Shown: one piece after another, positions 15,872 to 24,666 of the stretch
Position numbering within the stretch: the stretch's first letter is position 1
Layout of the letters: each line of letters starts with the position of its first letter
Origin: Acidiphilium rubrum
GTDB taxonomy: Bacteria > Pseudomonadota > Alphaproteobacteria > Acetobacterales > Acetobacteraceae
Assembly: GCF_900156265.1 (NCBI RefSeq)
Contig: NZ_FTNE01000021.1
Location: 1-64,000, forward strand
Direction: 5' to 3'
DNA: 64,000 nt
Made by a program: the position numbers and the translations under genes
Notes under the pieces: model-generated
The model's input: only the letters and a program-made list of their open reading frames with translations
What the model was told of the DNA's origin: nothing
Databases searched by the model: none

Positions 15872-18865
15872 CTATCCCACTGCCCGCAACCGCGCCCGCC
15901 GTTTCGCCATCGGCCGCAAGGCGTCATCGAGAATCCCCTGCACCACCGTCTCGAACTGACCGCGCCCGTTCTCGCGCTCCAACCGCCGCAGCGCCGCTTC
16001 GCGCATCGCCCGCCAGGCGTCTTCATCGCCGTACAGACGCGCGATTGCCGCCGCGAAGCCCCGCGCATCCGCCACCGCCGCGCCCGCGATCTCCACGCCG
16101 GCATCCCAACCGAGCTGGCGCACCAGCAGATCGGTCGCAACGCACGGCAACCCGAACGAGGCGGTTTCGTAAACCTTGTAGGGCGTGCCGGCGGCGTAGC
16201 GGGTGGGTGCTATGAACAACCGATGGCTGTCATAGGCCGGTCGGATATCATCGACGCTGCCCCGCACATCGATATACGGATGCCCGGCGAACTCGGTCAG
16301 ATCGATATCGGGCGCGGTATAGCCAATGAACGTCAGCACCGGCGGCGTGCCCATCAATGCGGTCAGCACCGGCAGTATCTCGTCGCGATACCAGCGCAGA
16401 CTGTCGTAATTCGGGCTGTCGGTCTGATGGATGCTGGCAATGAACAGCAGCCCTTCGCGCGCCGCGAACCCGCGCGGCGTCGGGTCGAGATCGCGGATCG
16501 TCCCGAGCACCGAAACCGGGTCGAGCCCGAAGCCGCGCAGCAGATCGACCTCCGCCTGGTTCACCGCCGTCACGTGCCGGCACAGCCGCGCGTTGCGGAA
16601 TTCATGCGCCAGGGCGGCATCGAGGTCGAAATCCGCGCGGTCCGGATCGAGCGCCGCCGCCGCCGCATCGCGCGCCGCCTCGATCGCCTCGGTATCGAGC
16701 ACGAACGGAATCCGCCGCGGATCGATCCCGGCCTCGGTGAAAATCGAGAGCGTGCGATCCAGATTATGCGTGCGCGACACCCAGATGGCGTCAAAAAAAT
16801 CGCCCCGCTCGGCCAGCAGGTGCGGCAGCGACAAAATCGTGCGGTCGTGCAGCACTTCGACCCGGTCCGGCAGATCGCCGAACAGGCTCATGATATCGTG
16901 CCGCGCGCCGTTGATCGGCAGCACCGAAACCCGCCAGCCGGCCGCCGCAATCGCGCGCACCGCATCGTTCGCCCGCACGAAACCCGAGCCGAGCCGGCGC
17001 ACCGGCACCGTATCCTCGAGGTAGAGAATGCGCCGGCCCGCGCCATCGAGCGCGCGCGCCTTGATGATATTATCCACCGCGCAGTCGAATTTGGTCTTGA
17101 GAAACGCCGCGTGTTTGCGCTTGAAAATCCGCCGCCCGCGCCGCATCAGCGCCATCGACGCCTCGGTGTTGGCAGCACTGCCGAACTCCAGATGATGCAC
17201 CAGCACATCCGGATCATAGACGATGCGAAACCCCGCCTCGATCATCCGCACGCACAGATCGACCTCTTCGTAATAGGCCGGCTGGAACGCCTCATCGAAC
17301 CCGCCGAGCCGCTTGACCAGATCGGTGCGGCACAGCAGGAACACGCCCGAACAATAATCGACATCGCGCACGAAATTCGCCTCGGGCGCCAGCGGCGAGG
17401 CATCGCGCAGATACCCCACCGTGCTGCCATCCGCCCAGATGATCGAGCCCGCCTCCTGCAACCGCCCGTGGGTCCGCACGATCTTGCCGCCGACCGCACC
17501 GATCGACGCCGCGCTGCCGAGCCGCGCCATCGCCGCCGCCACCGCACCGAACCCAAGCTCGACATCATTGTTCAAATACAGCAGCGCCGGCGCGCTCACC
17601 TGTGCGAGTGCCAGGTTGCACCCGCGCAGAAACCCCAGATTCTCGGCGCTGTGAATAATCGTCGCCCCGCGCACGTAGGTCTCCAGCCGCCGCGTGTCGT
17701 CGGCCGAGGCGTTATCGACAATAATGAGCTGCATCGGCCCGGCGAAATTCTGCCGCAGCGATGCCAGGGCCAGCATCGTCAGCTCGAATTTATTGAACAG
17801 CACCATTACCACGGCGAGCACCGGGTCGCCATGCGGCGTGAAATCCAGCCGGTGGCGGGCGAACAGCGCAATCTGGTTGCGCGCCTTGACCTCGAACAAC
17901 TGCTTCGCCGCCGGCTCGGACAGATCAGGCACCCGCTCGGGCGGGCAGAACGGCAGTTTTTCGGCATGCCCGATCATCCGCAGATGCGCGAAGGCATCGC
18001 GCACCCGCCCGCTGTTCAGATCATCGCGCACCCGCGGGTTCATGTCGCGATAATAAAGCAGGTCGATATCCCCACGCGGCCGGCGCAATTCGAACGCGCC
18101 GTATTGCACGAAATGCCGATAGCCGCTGATGAAATGCCCCGCCTCGATCGCCGCACCGATATCGGGGTAGGCATCGCGATAATAGGATTCCGAATAATCC
18201 GGCACCGGATCGAACCCTTCGCGCTCGCCGATCATCTGATAATGGTGCAACGCATTGCGCACGCGCCCGGCCTCGATCGCGCTGCGCGCCGATTCATGCG
18301 CCGCCAGATACCAATCCGGTGCGAAATACGGCGAGCACGCCAGTTCCGGCGCCGCCCCATAAAGGCTGTACGCATAATGCACGAACGGCCCGAACCGATC
18401 GAGCTCATCGAGCGAAACCCCCGCCTCGATCACCCGCGCCCGATAATAATTCGGGTCGAACATGAAATGACCGATCCGCGTCTCACGCTGCCCCGATTTC
18501 AACCAGTGGTCGTAGCGGCCGCGGCAGCCATGATCATCCAGATTCTCCAGCGTCATGTCGATATACAGGCGGCCGTACAGCGCATCGTCGAACAACCAGT
18601 GCGGTGACAAGCCGCGATGCCCGTGCAGGCAGAAATGGTCGAACCCCGAACGATACTGCCCCGCCCGCACCAGCGCCGCCACATCCGGATTCTGGTCAAG
18701 ATAGAACCGCTCGTCGAACAGCGGACTCGGGCTATGCGCGAGGCGGCAGCCAGTCCGCAGATAATAGTCGAGCGCGATAGTGGCATCGTTCCCGCAGGCG
18801 ATCCGCGCCTCGGCATGGGCCGCCAGATACCAGCCGGGGTCAAACACCGCCCAGGCCGGTCGCAT
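15872..18865 (-). CDS. Large multidomain glycosyltransferase (repeat region, GT2, GT4-like)
   Basis: About 997 residues. Roughly the first 320 consist of about six degenerate units of the pattern F(D)xxYYLxxxPDVxxAxxxGxxxxxxHFxxxG, as seen in polysaccharide and glycan-chain glycosyltransferases. A GT2 domain follows: LAVVMVLFNKFELTMLALASL, VDNASADDT, LYLNNDVE (DXD-like) and the acceptor stretch YYEEVDLCVRM. The C-terminal third resembles a GT-B (GT4) fold with ILYLEDTVPVRRLGSGF and YAAGTPYKVYETASFGLPCVATD. It probably extends a surface polysaccharide. ATG at 18865 was chosen; a TTG at 18907 would add 14 residues. It stands alone, without wzx/wzy-type partners. Confidence 0.88.
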   Translation of the reverse strand: MRPAWAVFDPGWYLAAHAEARIACGNDATIALDYYLRTGCRLAHSPSPLFDERFYLDQNPDVAALVRAGQYRSGFDHFCLHGHRGLSPHWLFDDALYGRLYIDMTLENLDDHGCRGRYDHWLKSGQRETRIGHFMFDPNYYRARVIEAGVSLDELDRFGPFVHYAYSLYGAAPELACSPYFAPDWYLAAHESARSAIEAGRVRNALHHYQMIGEREGFDPVPDYSESYYRDAYPDIGAAIEAGHFISGYRHFVQYGAFELRRPRGDIDLLYYRDMNPRVRDDLNSGRVRDAFAHLRMIGHAEKLPFCPPERVPDLSEPAAKQLFEVKARNQIALFARHRLDFTPHGDPVLAVVMVLFNKFELTMLALASLRQNFAGPMQLIIVDNASADDTRRLETYVRGATIIHSAENLGFLRGCNLALAQVSAPALLYLNNDVELGFGAVAAAMARLGSAASIGAVGGKIVRTHGRLQEAGSIIWADGSTVGYLRDASPLAPEANFVRDVDYCSGVFLLCRTDLVKRLGGFDEAFQPAYYEEVDLCVRMIEAGFRIVYDPDVLVHHLEFGSAANTEASMALMRRGRRIFKRKHAAFLKTKFDCAVDNIIKARALDGAGRRILYLEDTVPVRRLGSGFVRANDAVRAIAAAGWRVSVLPINGARHDIMSLFGDLPDRVEVLHDRTILSLPHLLAERGDFFDAIWVSRTHNLDRTLSIFTEAGIDPRRIPFVLDTEAIEAARDAAAAALDPDRADFDLDAALAHEFRNARLCRHVTAVNQAEVDLLRGFGLDPVSVLGTIRDLDPTPRGFAAREGLLFIASIHQTDSPNYDSLRWYRDEILPVLTALMGTPPVLTFIGYTAPDIDLTEFAGHPYIDVRGSVDDIRPAYDSHRLFIAPTRYAAGTPYKVYETASFGLPCVATDLLVRQLGWDAGVEIAGAAVADARGFAAAIARLYGDEDAWRAMREAALRRLERENGRGQFETVVQGILDDALRPMAKRRARLRAVG

Positions 18866-19002
18866 TGCAGTACCGGAATGTAATAATTCTGCTGCTGATT
18901 GAGACAAATGAAAGCGCCCGATCTAATAATATAGGCAACAAAACAACAAATCCCGCCAGCGCGCAAGCACAATGTCGCACCGCGCAAGCCGCCGCATCGC
19001 CC

Positions 19003-20196
19003 TCAGCGCCCTAGCGGATTGACCCCCAGCATCGCCAGCGCCGCCCACGCCGCGGGCGCCAGCGCGGGCACCCGATAATAGTTGAAAATCTCCGCATCCG
19101 GCCCCGGCCCCACCCGCAGCCCGGTCGCCAATTGCTTGGCGGGCGTGGTGAACAGCGCCCCATCCGGCGCCGCCTCGCCGCGCACGGTTGCAAAAAACCG
19201 CCCCGCGCGCGCAGCGTCCCCCGCCAGGTGCAGCGCGAGTGCCGCAAACGCGGTCCCCTCGGTCCAGACACCCTCACTCGCCGCACTGAACCCGATCCCC
19301 GCCGGCCGATCCCGCGGCCAACCCAGGGTTGCAAGAATCGGCGCGATCACCGCCTCATCACCCAGCCCCGCCAGATACGGCCACAGATTGGCATCCGCCG
19401 CGATCAGCCCATTGCGCGCCCCCGCCGGCGTCAGCCCCGCCCCGAACAACCCGCGCGCCGGATCGTGCATGCCGCGCACGAACGCCGCCGCATGCGCCGC
19501 CGCCGCCCGCCGGCCCAACCGCCCGAACGCCACCGCGCAATCGGTGTTCTGCTCGGTGCTGACCCAGGTCAACCGATCCTGCTGCGGCGGAAAGCCGAAC
19601 ACCCCGCCGGTGAACCCGTGCGCGCCACGGCAATTCACCACGATCCAATCCGCCGCCTTGCCCGCCGCGTCATCGTAGCGATCGCTGTTGACCCCGGCAT
19701 CGCGCAGCGCCGTCCACAGCAAAATCGCCCAGGCGATCGGCCCGGTCTCGCTGCCGACCTGATACGGGTCCTCCGCCCATCGGTTCGCCGCCCCATCCCA
19801 CCAGCCCGGCAAGGCCACCGGAATCGCAACCGGCCCGGCCCGATACGCATTCCGCAACCGCCCATCGGTGTAATTCGGATCATGCGCCTGCGCGAGCTCC
19901 AGCGCATCGGCAATCCGCGCCGCATGCAGCGCATGGCCACCCGCCAGCAGCGCCAGCCCGGCCAAGGCGTTGTCATAAGTATAGGCCGCCTGATCGTTCG
20001 CCGGCGCAAACCGCGCGAACGCCGCATTCGCCACCCGGTCCGGATAGCTCGCCAGCAGCGCCGGCCCCGGCGGCAGCGCATCGAGCTGGCGGCGCATCCC
20101 GCCCACCAGCCCATCCACAAACGAAACCCCACCCGCCGCGCGCCCCACCGCCGGGGCCATCACCACCCCGGCGAGCAGCGCGCGGCGGCCGATCAT
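19003..20196 (-). CDS. Exported (alpha/alpha)6-barrel-like protein of unknown function
   Basis: The 397 residues start with a twin-arginine-like signal (MIGRRALLAGVVMAPAVGRAAG). The mature part is a helical repeat protein rich in Ala, with FARFAPANDQAAYTYDNALAGLALL, DGRLRNAY, YQVGSETGPIAWAILLWTAL, WVSTEQNTDCAVAFGRL, LWPYLAGLGDE and SEGVWTEGTAFAALAL. Acidic and aromatic residues at the helix ends suggest a six-hairpin glycosidase-type fold, perhaps acting on polysaccharide; I do not recognise the exact family. It starts one base after the dienelactone hydrolase stop, so the two are probably cotranscribed. Confidence 0.75.
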   Translation of the reverse strand: MIGRRALLAGVVMAPAVGRAAGGVSFVDGLVGGMRRQLDALPPGPALLASYPDRVANAAFARFAPANDQAAYTYDNALAGLALLAGGHALHAARIADALELAQAHDPNYTDGRLRNAYRAGPVAIPVALPGWWDGAANRWAEDPYQVGSETGPIAWAILLWTALRDAGVNSDRYDDAAGKAADWIVVNCRGAHGFTGGVFGFPPQQDRLTWVSTEQNTDCAVAFGRLGRRAAAAHAAAFVRGMHDPARGLFGAGLTPAGARNGLIAADANLWPYLAGLGDEAVIAPILATLGWPRDRPAGIGFSAASEGVWTEGTAFAALALHLAGDAARAGRFFATVRGEAAPDGALFTTPAKQLATGLRVGPGPDAEIFNYYRVPALAPAAWAALAMLGVNPLGR

Positions 20197-20197
20197 C

Positions 20198-20920
20198 TCA
20201 GCCCAGTGCGGCGACCAGCGCCTCGGCCGTCCGCCCGTTGGCGATGGTGGCGGCGCGCCGATCGTAATGCACGCCGTTCACCCGCGCGAAGGCGTGCTGC
20301 ACCGCCGGATACACATGCGTCTCGATCGCGGGCTTGCCCTCGGCCCCCGCCAGCACCGCCGCGCGCACTTCGGCATTGGCAAACTCGTCCTGCTCGGCGA
20401 TATGCACCAGCAACTTATGCTTGATGTTGCCGAATTCCGGCACCAATTTATCAAGCATCACGCCGTAATACGAAATATTGACATCCGCGTCCGACCGCGT
20501 CGCCATCATCACCGCCAGCCGCCCGCCGAGGCAGAACCCCACGGTCCCAACCTTGCCGTTGCACCCCGGCAGATGCCGCGCGACATCGAGCGTCGTCTTC
20601 AGATCCTCGATGCCCTTGTCCTGATCGAAGCCGTTCATCAGCGCGAACGCCTGCTTCCACTCCGCCTCGGATTTATCCGTGATATCCACGCCCGGCTCCT
20701 GGCGCCAGAAGAGATCGGGTGCGACGGCGATATAGCCCATCTCGGCAATCTCGTGGCAGGTCGCGCGCAGCGCGTCGTTCACCCCGAAAATCTCCTGGAT
20801 CACCACGACCGCGCCGGTCGGCTTGGTCGAGGGTGTCACGGTATACGCCTTGAAACTGCCGGCGCCATCGGCCGCCTTGATCTCGATACTGCCGGTGGTC
20901 GTCGTAATCTTGTCGGTCAT
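20198..20920 (-). CDS. Dienelactone hydrolase family protein
   Basis: The 240-residue alpha/beta hydrolase is of the carboxymethylenebutenolidase type. Nucleophile Cys is in GTVGFCLGGRLA, the helper Glu in VVIQEIFGVND, and the acid and base are in AEQDEF and VQHAFAR. The family hydrolyses cyclic esters and related substrates in aromatic degradation, but many members have other roles, and no other aromatic genes are nearby. It is followed after one base by the exported barrel-like protein gene; ornithine decarboxylase ends 60 bp upstream. Confidence 0.92.
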   Translation of the reverse strand: MTDKITTTTGSIEIKAADGAGSFKAYTVTPSTKPTGAVVVIQEIFGVNDALRATCHEIAEMGYIAVAPDLFWRQEPGVDITDKSEAEWKQAFALMNGFDQDKGIEDLKTTLDVARHLPGCNGKVGTVGFCLGGRLAVMMATRSDADVNISYYGVMLDKLVPEFGNIKHKLLVHIAEQDEFANAEVRAAVLAGAEGKPAIETHVYPAVQHAFARVNGVHYDRRAATIANGRTAEALVAALG

Positions 20921-20980
20921 GCAAGCTCCCAGAGCACAAGTTGAAACAGCGCGCCGCCCAACCAGGGCAGCGCATCCCAG

Positions 20981-22111
20981 CTACAGATAGTGCTCCTGCG
21001 GCGGAAGGAAACCATTGAACCCCTGGCTCGCATAACTTGTAACATAGGCGCCGGTATCATGGATCAGCACGCGATCACCCGATTTCAACGCGGCCGGCAG
21101 CCGATACGGCGTCTCGCGATACATCACATCCACGCCATCGCACGAAGGCCCGGCCAGCACCGCCGGCGTCTCGTCACCGCCGACGCCCGGCGCGCTGATC
21201 GCGTAGCGGATCGCCTCGCCCTCGGTCTCCGCCAAGCCCCCGAACCGGCCGATATCCAAATACACCCAGCGCCGATCATCATCCTCGCGCCGGTTGCACG
21301 CCAGCACCACCTCAGAAACGGCCACTCCCGCATCGCCCACCATCGCCCGCCCCGGCTCGATCAGCAAATCCGGCAGATCATTGCCGAACGCCGCCCGCAC
21401 CGAAGCCATGATAGCGTCGCCGAACGCCGCGATCGGCGGAATATCCTCACGATACCGGGTCGGAAACCCGCCGCCCAGATTGAGCAGCCGCAGATCGATC
21501 CCGCGCGCCCGCAAATCCGAAAACACCATCGCCGCTTGGCCGATCGCGGTCTGATACGCCCCCACCCCGGTCTGCTGGCTGCCGACATGAAACGACACGC
21601 CATGCGCAACCAACCCCAAATCCCGCGCCGCCAGCAACAAATCCCGCGCATGCGCGCCGGTCGTGCCGAATTTGCGCGACAGCGGCCAATCCGCCCCGTC
21701 CTGGCTCACCGCCAACCGGCAATACACTTTCGCCCCAGGCGCCGCCGCGGCGATCTTCGCCAATTCCTCATCGGAATCGAACGCGAACAAATCCACCCCG
21801 CGCGCGAACGCCTCGGCAATCGCGCTCCGCTTCTTGACGGTATTGCCGAAACTCAGCGCCGCCGGCGCCGCCCCCGCCGCCAGACACGCGCGAATTTCCT
21901 CGATACTCGCCGCATCGAACCGCGAGCCGAGCCCGACCAGCCGATCCAGCACCGGCGCCGCCGGATTGGCCTTCACCGCATAATAGATCGCGGCATCCGG
22001 CAACGCCGCGCGCAGCGCCGCGAAATTCGCAGCCACACGATCGAGATCAACAAGTATCGCCGGCGTGGCAACCACACCGGAATCGATAAAACGGGCGAGT
22101 TTCGGGGTCAT
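20981..22111 (-). CDS. Ornithine decarboxylase (PLP, alanine-racemase fold)
   Basis: The 376-residue group IV decarboxylase makes putrescine from ornithine. The PLP Lys is in IYYAVKANPAAPVLDRL, the phosphate-binding Gly-rich loop is LNLGGGFPTRY, EPGRAMVGDAG contacts PLP, and the substrate-site Cys is in GPSCDGVDVM, as in true ornithine decarboxylases. The ATG at 22111 has a strong site (AAGGGAG) 7-13 bases upstream; the open frame continues to 22156 but without conservation. The long leader may hold a regulatory RNA. Confidence 0.92.
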   Translation of the reverse strand: MTPKLARFIDSGVVATPAILVDLDRVAANFAALRAALPDAAIYYAVKANPAAPVLDRLVGLGSRFDAASIEEIRACLAAGAAPAALSFGNTVKKRSAIAEAFARGVDLFAFDSDEELAKIAAAAPGAKVYCRLAVSQDGADWPLSRKFGTTGAHARDLLLAARDLGLVAHGVSFHVGSQQTGVGAYQTAIGQAAMVFSDLRARGIDLRLLNLGGGFPTRYREDIPPIAAFGDAIMASVRAAFGNDLPDLLIEPGRAMVGDAGVAVSEVVLACNRREDDDRRWVYLDIGRFGGLAETEGEAIRYAISAPGVGGDETPAVLAGPSCDGVDVMYRETPYRLPAALKSGDRVLIHDTGAYVTSYASQGFNGFLPPQEHYL

Positions 22112-22320
22112 GAACCCACTCCCTTCCCAGGTCAGAGGCTTTGCGATCAGGCGCAAAGCGGGTTGCGAAACGGTCGAACGAACCAGCGACCAGACGGATG
22201 CCAGAACGCTTGACGTCGTTGCGTAACCCCCGAACCGGAGGCAGAGGCACGTGCGTTGCTGCGTGGAATTGCGTTAGACCCAAACCGATCAGGAATGCAA
22301 GTGACAATTCAGGCAGGGCA
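22112..22320 (-). promoter_or_regulatory. Structured 5' leader of ornithine decarboxylase (candidate speF-type RNA)
   Basis: About 210 bp separate the ATG from the nearest repeat. Read toward the gene, the leader has a perfect 7-bp hairpin CTTTGCG / CGCAAAG with loop CCTGAT (22139-22158) ending 27 bp before the ATG, a GGTCG/CGACC hairpin before it, and CCTCC/GGGGG around GGTTC further upstream. Alphaproteobacterial ornithine decarboxylase genes are known to carry a conserved leader, the speF motif (Rfam RF00518). Location and structure fit, but I cannot run the covariance model, so identity is inferred. Confidence 0.5.
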
Positions 22321-22328
22321 AGGCAGCA

Positions 22329-22451
22329 CTTCTTTTTTTGCAAAAAAAGAAGCAAAAAAACTCTTCTTCGCCTGAGCCCGTGCCAGCGAAACCGCCCACG
22401 CCCCAGATCAAAAAAAGTTTTTTGCTTGTTTTTTACAAAAAAGAAGTACTT
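22329..22451. repeat. AT-rich double-hairpin repeat, complete copy between divergent genes
   Basis: The left unit (hairpin CTTCTTTTTTT/AAAAAAAGAAG then CAAAAAAACT) and the right unit (AAGTTTTTTGCTTG... TTTTTTACAAAAAAGAAG) are inverted copies around a GC-rich middle. It lies between ornithine decarboxylase and the response regulator. In the gap 22112-22536 the remaining 22452-22536 holds only the presumed response-regulator promoter. Confidence 0.95.
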
Positions 22452-22536
22452 CCTGACCTTCCCCTACCACCCCCGAAACAAAACGACACGATATCCGCCC
22501 TGCCCCAACCCGCAACACCGCGCTATTGTAACAGCC

Positions 22537-23256
22537 ATGGAAACCATGCCGCACATCCTGGTCGTCGACGATGACCGGGAAATCCGCGATCTCCTGGCCC
22601 GCTTCCTCGAGCGTCAGCGCTTCCGTGTCACCGCCGCGCGCGATGGCCGTGAAGCCCGCCGCGCCTTCCTCAACGGCCATTACCAACTCGTCGTGCTCGA
22701 TCTCATGCTGCCCGGCGAATCCGGGCTCGATCTCGCCCGCTGGCTGCGCGCCGAAACCCAGGTGCCGATCATCATGCTCACCGCCATGGGCGAGGAGCCG
22801 GACCGCATCATCGGCCTCGAACTCGGCGCCGATGATTACGTCACCAAACCCTTCAACCCGCGCGAACTGGTCGCCCGCATCCGCGCCGTGCTCCGCCGCG
22901 TCGGTGAAGGCGAAGACCGCGGCCGCGAAGCCCCCGCCCGCCTCTACCAATTCGCCGGCTGGTCGCTGGAAACCGCGCGCCGCCGTCTGGTCGATCCCCA
23001 GGGCACCGATGTCGCCCTCACCGGCGGCGAATACGACCTGCTGCTCGCCCTGCTCGACCGCCCCAACCGCGTGCTCACCCGCGACATGCTGCTCGATCTG
23101 CTGCGCGGCCGCCAGGCCGGCCCGTTCGACCGCGCGATCGATGTCGCGATCTCCCGCCTGCGCCGCAAACTGGAAGACGACGGCCGCAACGCCCAGCTCA
23201 TCAAAACCGTGCGCGGCGGCGGCTACGTCCTCGCCGCCACCGTCGACCGCGTCTGA
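22537..23256 (+). CDS. OmpR-family response regulator
   Basis: The 239 residues contain a receiver domain (acidic pocket VVDDD near residue 10, phosphorylated Asp55 in VVLDLMLPG, Thr in MLTAMG, Lys in YVTKPFNPREL) and a winged-helix DNA-binding domain (FAGWSLETARRRLV, VALTGGEYDLLLAL, AIDVAISRLRRKLEDDG, IKTVRGGGYVL). It is the partner of the histidine kinase encoded 42 bp downstream. The ATG at 22537 was chosen; another ATG follows at 22546. The stimulus cannot be inferred. Confidence 0.95.
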   Translation: METMPHILVVDDDREIRDLLARFLERQRFRVTAARDGREARRAFLNGHYQLVVLDLMLPGESGLDLARWLRAETQVPIIMLTAMGEEPDRIIGLELGADDYVTKPFNPRELVARIRAVLRRVGEGEDRGREAPARLYQFAGWSLETARRRLVDPQGTDVALTGGEYDLLLALLDRPNRVLTRDMLLDLLRGRQAGPFDRAIDVAISRLRRKLEDDGRNAQLIKTVRGGGYVLAATVDRV

Positions 23257-23270
23257 CCAACACCTTTCTA

Positions 23271-23306
23271 ATGTATAAAAACCGTCTGCGCCCCTCGCAT
23301 GTATAA
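23271..23306 (+). CDS. Eleven-codon upstream ORF duplicating the kinase start
   Basis: ATGTATAAAAACCG occurs at 23271 and again at 23299, the kinase start. From the first copy the frame reads MYKNRLRPSHV and stops at TAA (23304-23306), inside the second codon pair of the kinase, so the two reading frames overlap by 8 bases. It looks like a short tandem duplication of the kinase 5' end that left a mini-ORF; translation of it could couple to the kinase. No clear ribosome-binding site precedes it. Confidence 0.35.
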   Translation: MYKNRLRPSHV

Positions 23307-24651
23307 AAACCGCCTTCGGCTTTGGCCCGCCAGCCTCGCCTGGCGCACCGCCCTCACCCTGCTCGCCGGCTTCGCCGTGGTCCAGGCCATCGGCCTCGGC
23401 ATCCACACGATCAACCAGATTGGGCTGAACAACATCATTGCCGAACGTGAAATCGCGACGCGCGACGCCATTTTCTACCGCCGCATCGCCATGGCCCCGC
23501 CCGACCGCCGCCCTGCCATCGTCGCCGCCGAAACCGGGCTCAAGGGCGACAAGATCACCCTCGACCCCATCCCCCCCTTCTCCGGCACCTTCCCCTTGCC
23601 GCTGCCCTCGCGCCAGATCATCCGCGGCTCCATCCTCGCCTTCCCCATCCCGCCCGAATACCGCCCCCGCAACGTCGTCATGCGCGGCTCGGTCGCGCCA
23701 CCCCGCTCCGTCCTCAGCTTCCGCCTGCCCGATGGCGGCTGGCTGACCATCGAAAGCCCGTTCCACCCCACCCCGCCCTGGGAAACCCCCGGCTTCGCCA
23801 CCGCCTTCCTCGTCATGTTCGGCCTCGGCGCCATCCTCATCTTCTGGGCCGTGTTCCGCCTCACCGCCCCGGTCCGCACCCTCGCCGACGCCGCCGAACA
23901 ACTCGGCCGCGACATCCAGCACGCCCCCGCTCTCCCCGAAAGCGGCCCCACCGAAATCGCCACCGCCGCCATCGCCTTCAACACCATGGCCTCGCGCGTC
24001 CGCCGCTTCGTCGAAGACCGCACCTTCCTCCTCAGCGCCATCGGCCACGACCTCCGCACCCCGATCACCCGCCTCAAACTCCGCACCGAATTCCTCGAGG
24101 ACGACGCCCAACGCGAAAAATTCCTCGGCGACCTCGATGAACTCGAAGCCATGCTCGCCTCCACCCTCGCCTTCTGGCGCGACGTCGCCCAAACCGAAGC
24201 CAGCGTCCCGGTCGACCTCGCCATCCTCCTGCGCACCGTCATCGACGAAACCGCCGATATCGCCCCCGAATGCAGCGAAGCCCTGCGCTACGCCGGCCCA
24301 CCCCACAGCATCCTGCGCGCCCGCCCCCTCGCCCTGAAACGCGCCTTCGCCAACCTCATCGGCAACGCCGTCAAATACGGCGAAAGTGCCCGCATCACCC
24401 TGCGCGACGCCGATCGCCACACCCTGCGCATCGACATCGAAGACGACGGCCCCGGCATCCCCCCCGGCGAACTCGAACGCGTGTTCGAACCCTTCCGCCG
24501 CGTCGAAAACAGCCGCAACCGCGAAACCGGCGGCACCGGCCTCGGCCTCGCCATCGCCCGCAACGCCATCCGCGCCCACGGCGGCGACATCACCCTCGCC
24601 AACCGCTCCGGCGGCAAAGGCCTCATCGCCAGCGTGTATTTGCCGACGTAA
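23299..24651 (+). CDS. Sensor histidine kinase (EnvZ-like architecture)
   Basis: The 450 residues have a membrane helix at about 15-35, a periplasmic domain of about 125 residues rich in Pro, a second membrane helix at about 165-187, HAMP (LTAPVRTLADAAEQL), HisKA with His250 in LSAIGHDLRTPI, and HATPase_c with N box LIGNAVKYGE, G1 DDGPGIPP, F box FEPFRR and G2 GGTGLGLAI. It should phosphorylate the response regulator encoded just upstream. It converges with the acylphosphatase gene across an AT-rich repeat. Confidence 0.95.
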   Translation: MYKNRLRLWPASLAWRTALTLLAGFAVVQAIGLGIHTINQIGLNNIIAEREIATRDAIFYRRIAMAPPDRRPAIVAAETGLKGDKITLDPIPPFSGTFPLPLPSRQIIRGSILAFPIPPEYRPRNVVMRGSVAPPRSVLSFRLPDGGWLTIESPFHPTPPWETPGFATAFLVMFGLGAILIFWAVFRLTAPVRTLADAAEQLGRDIQHAPALPESGPTEIATAAIAFNTMASRVRRFVEDRTFLLSAIGHDLRTPITRLKLRTEFLEDDAQREKFLGDLDELEAMLASTLAFWRDVAQTEASVPVDLAILLRTVIDETADIAPECSEALRYAGPPHSILRARPLALKRAFANLIGNAVKYGESARITLRDADRHTLRIDIEDDGPGIPPGELERVFEPFRRVENSRNRETGGTGLGLAIARNAIRAHGGDITLANRSGGKGLIASVYLPT

Positions 24652-24666
24652 GGGAAAGGCAAAGAG

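Noticed and set aside
16223-18607. A 794-codon frame antisense to the large glycosyltransferase
   Set aside because: Arg/Ile/His-rich translation typical of the antisense of a high-GC gene; no start signals.
22329-22451. CRISPR array or phage attachment site
   Set aside because: Repeats are dispersed, not evenly spaced, have no spacers, and are palindromic; no cas or integrase gene is present.
22338-22574. Small proteins containing KSFLLLFYKKE-like segments
   Set aside because: These arise from chance translation of the AT-rich repeat; the same peptide appears in different frames at every copy.
23271-24651. Upstream ATGTATAAAAACCG as the true kinase start
   Set aside because: It is 28 bp upstream of the second copy and thus out of frame; it stops after 11 codons.
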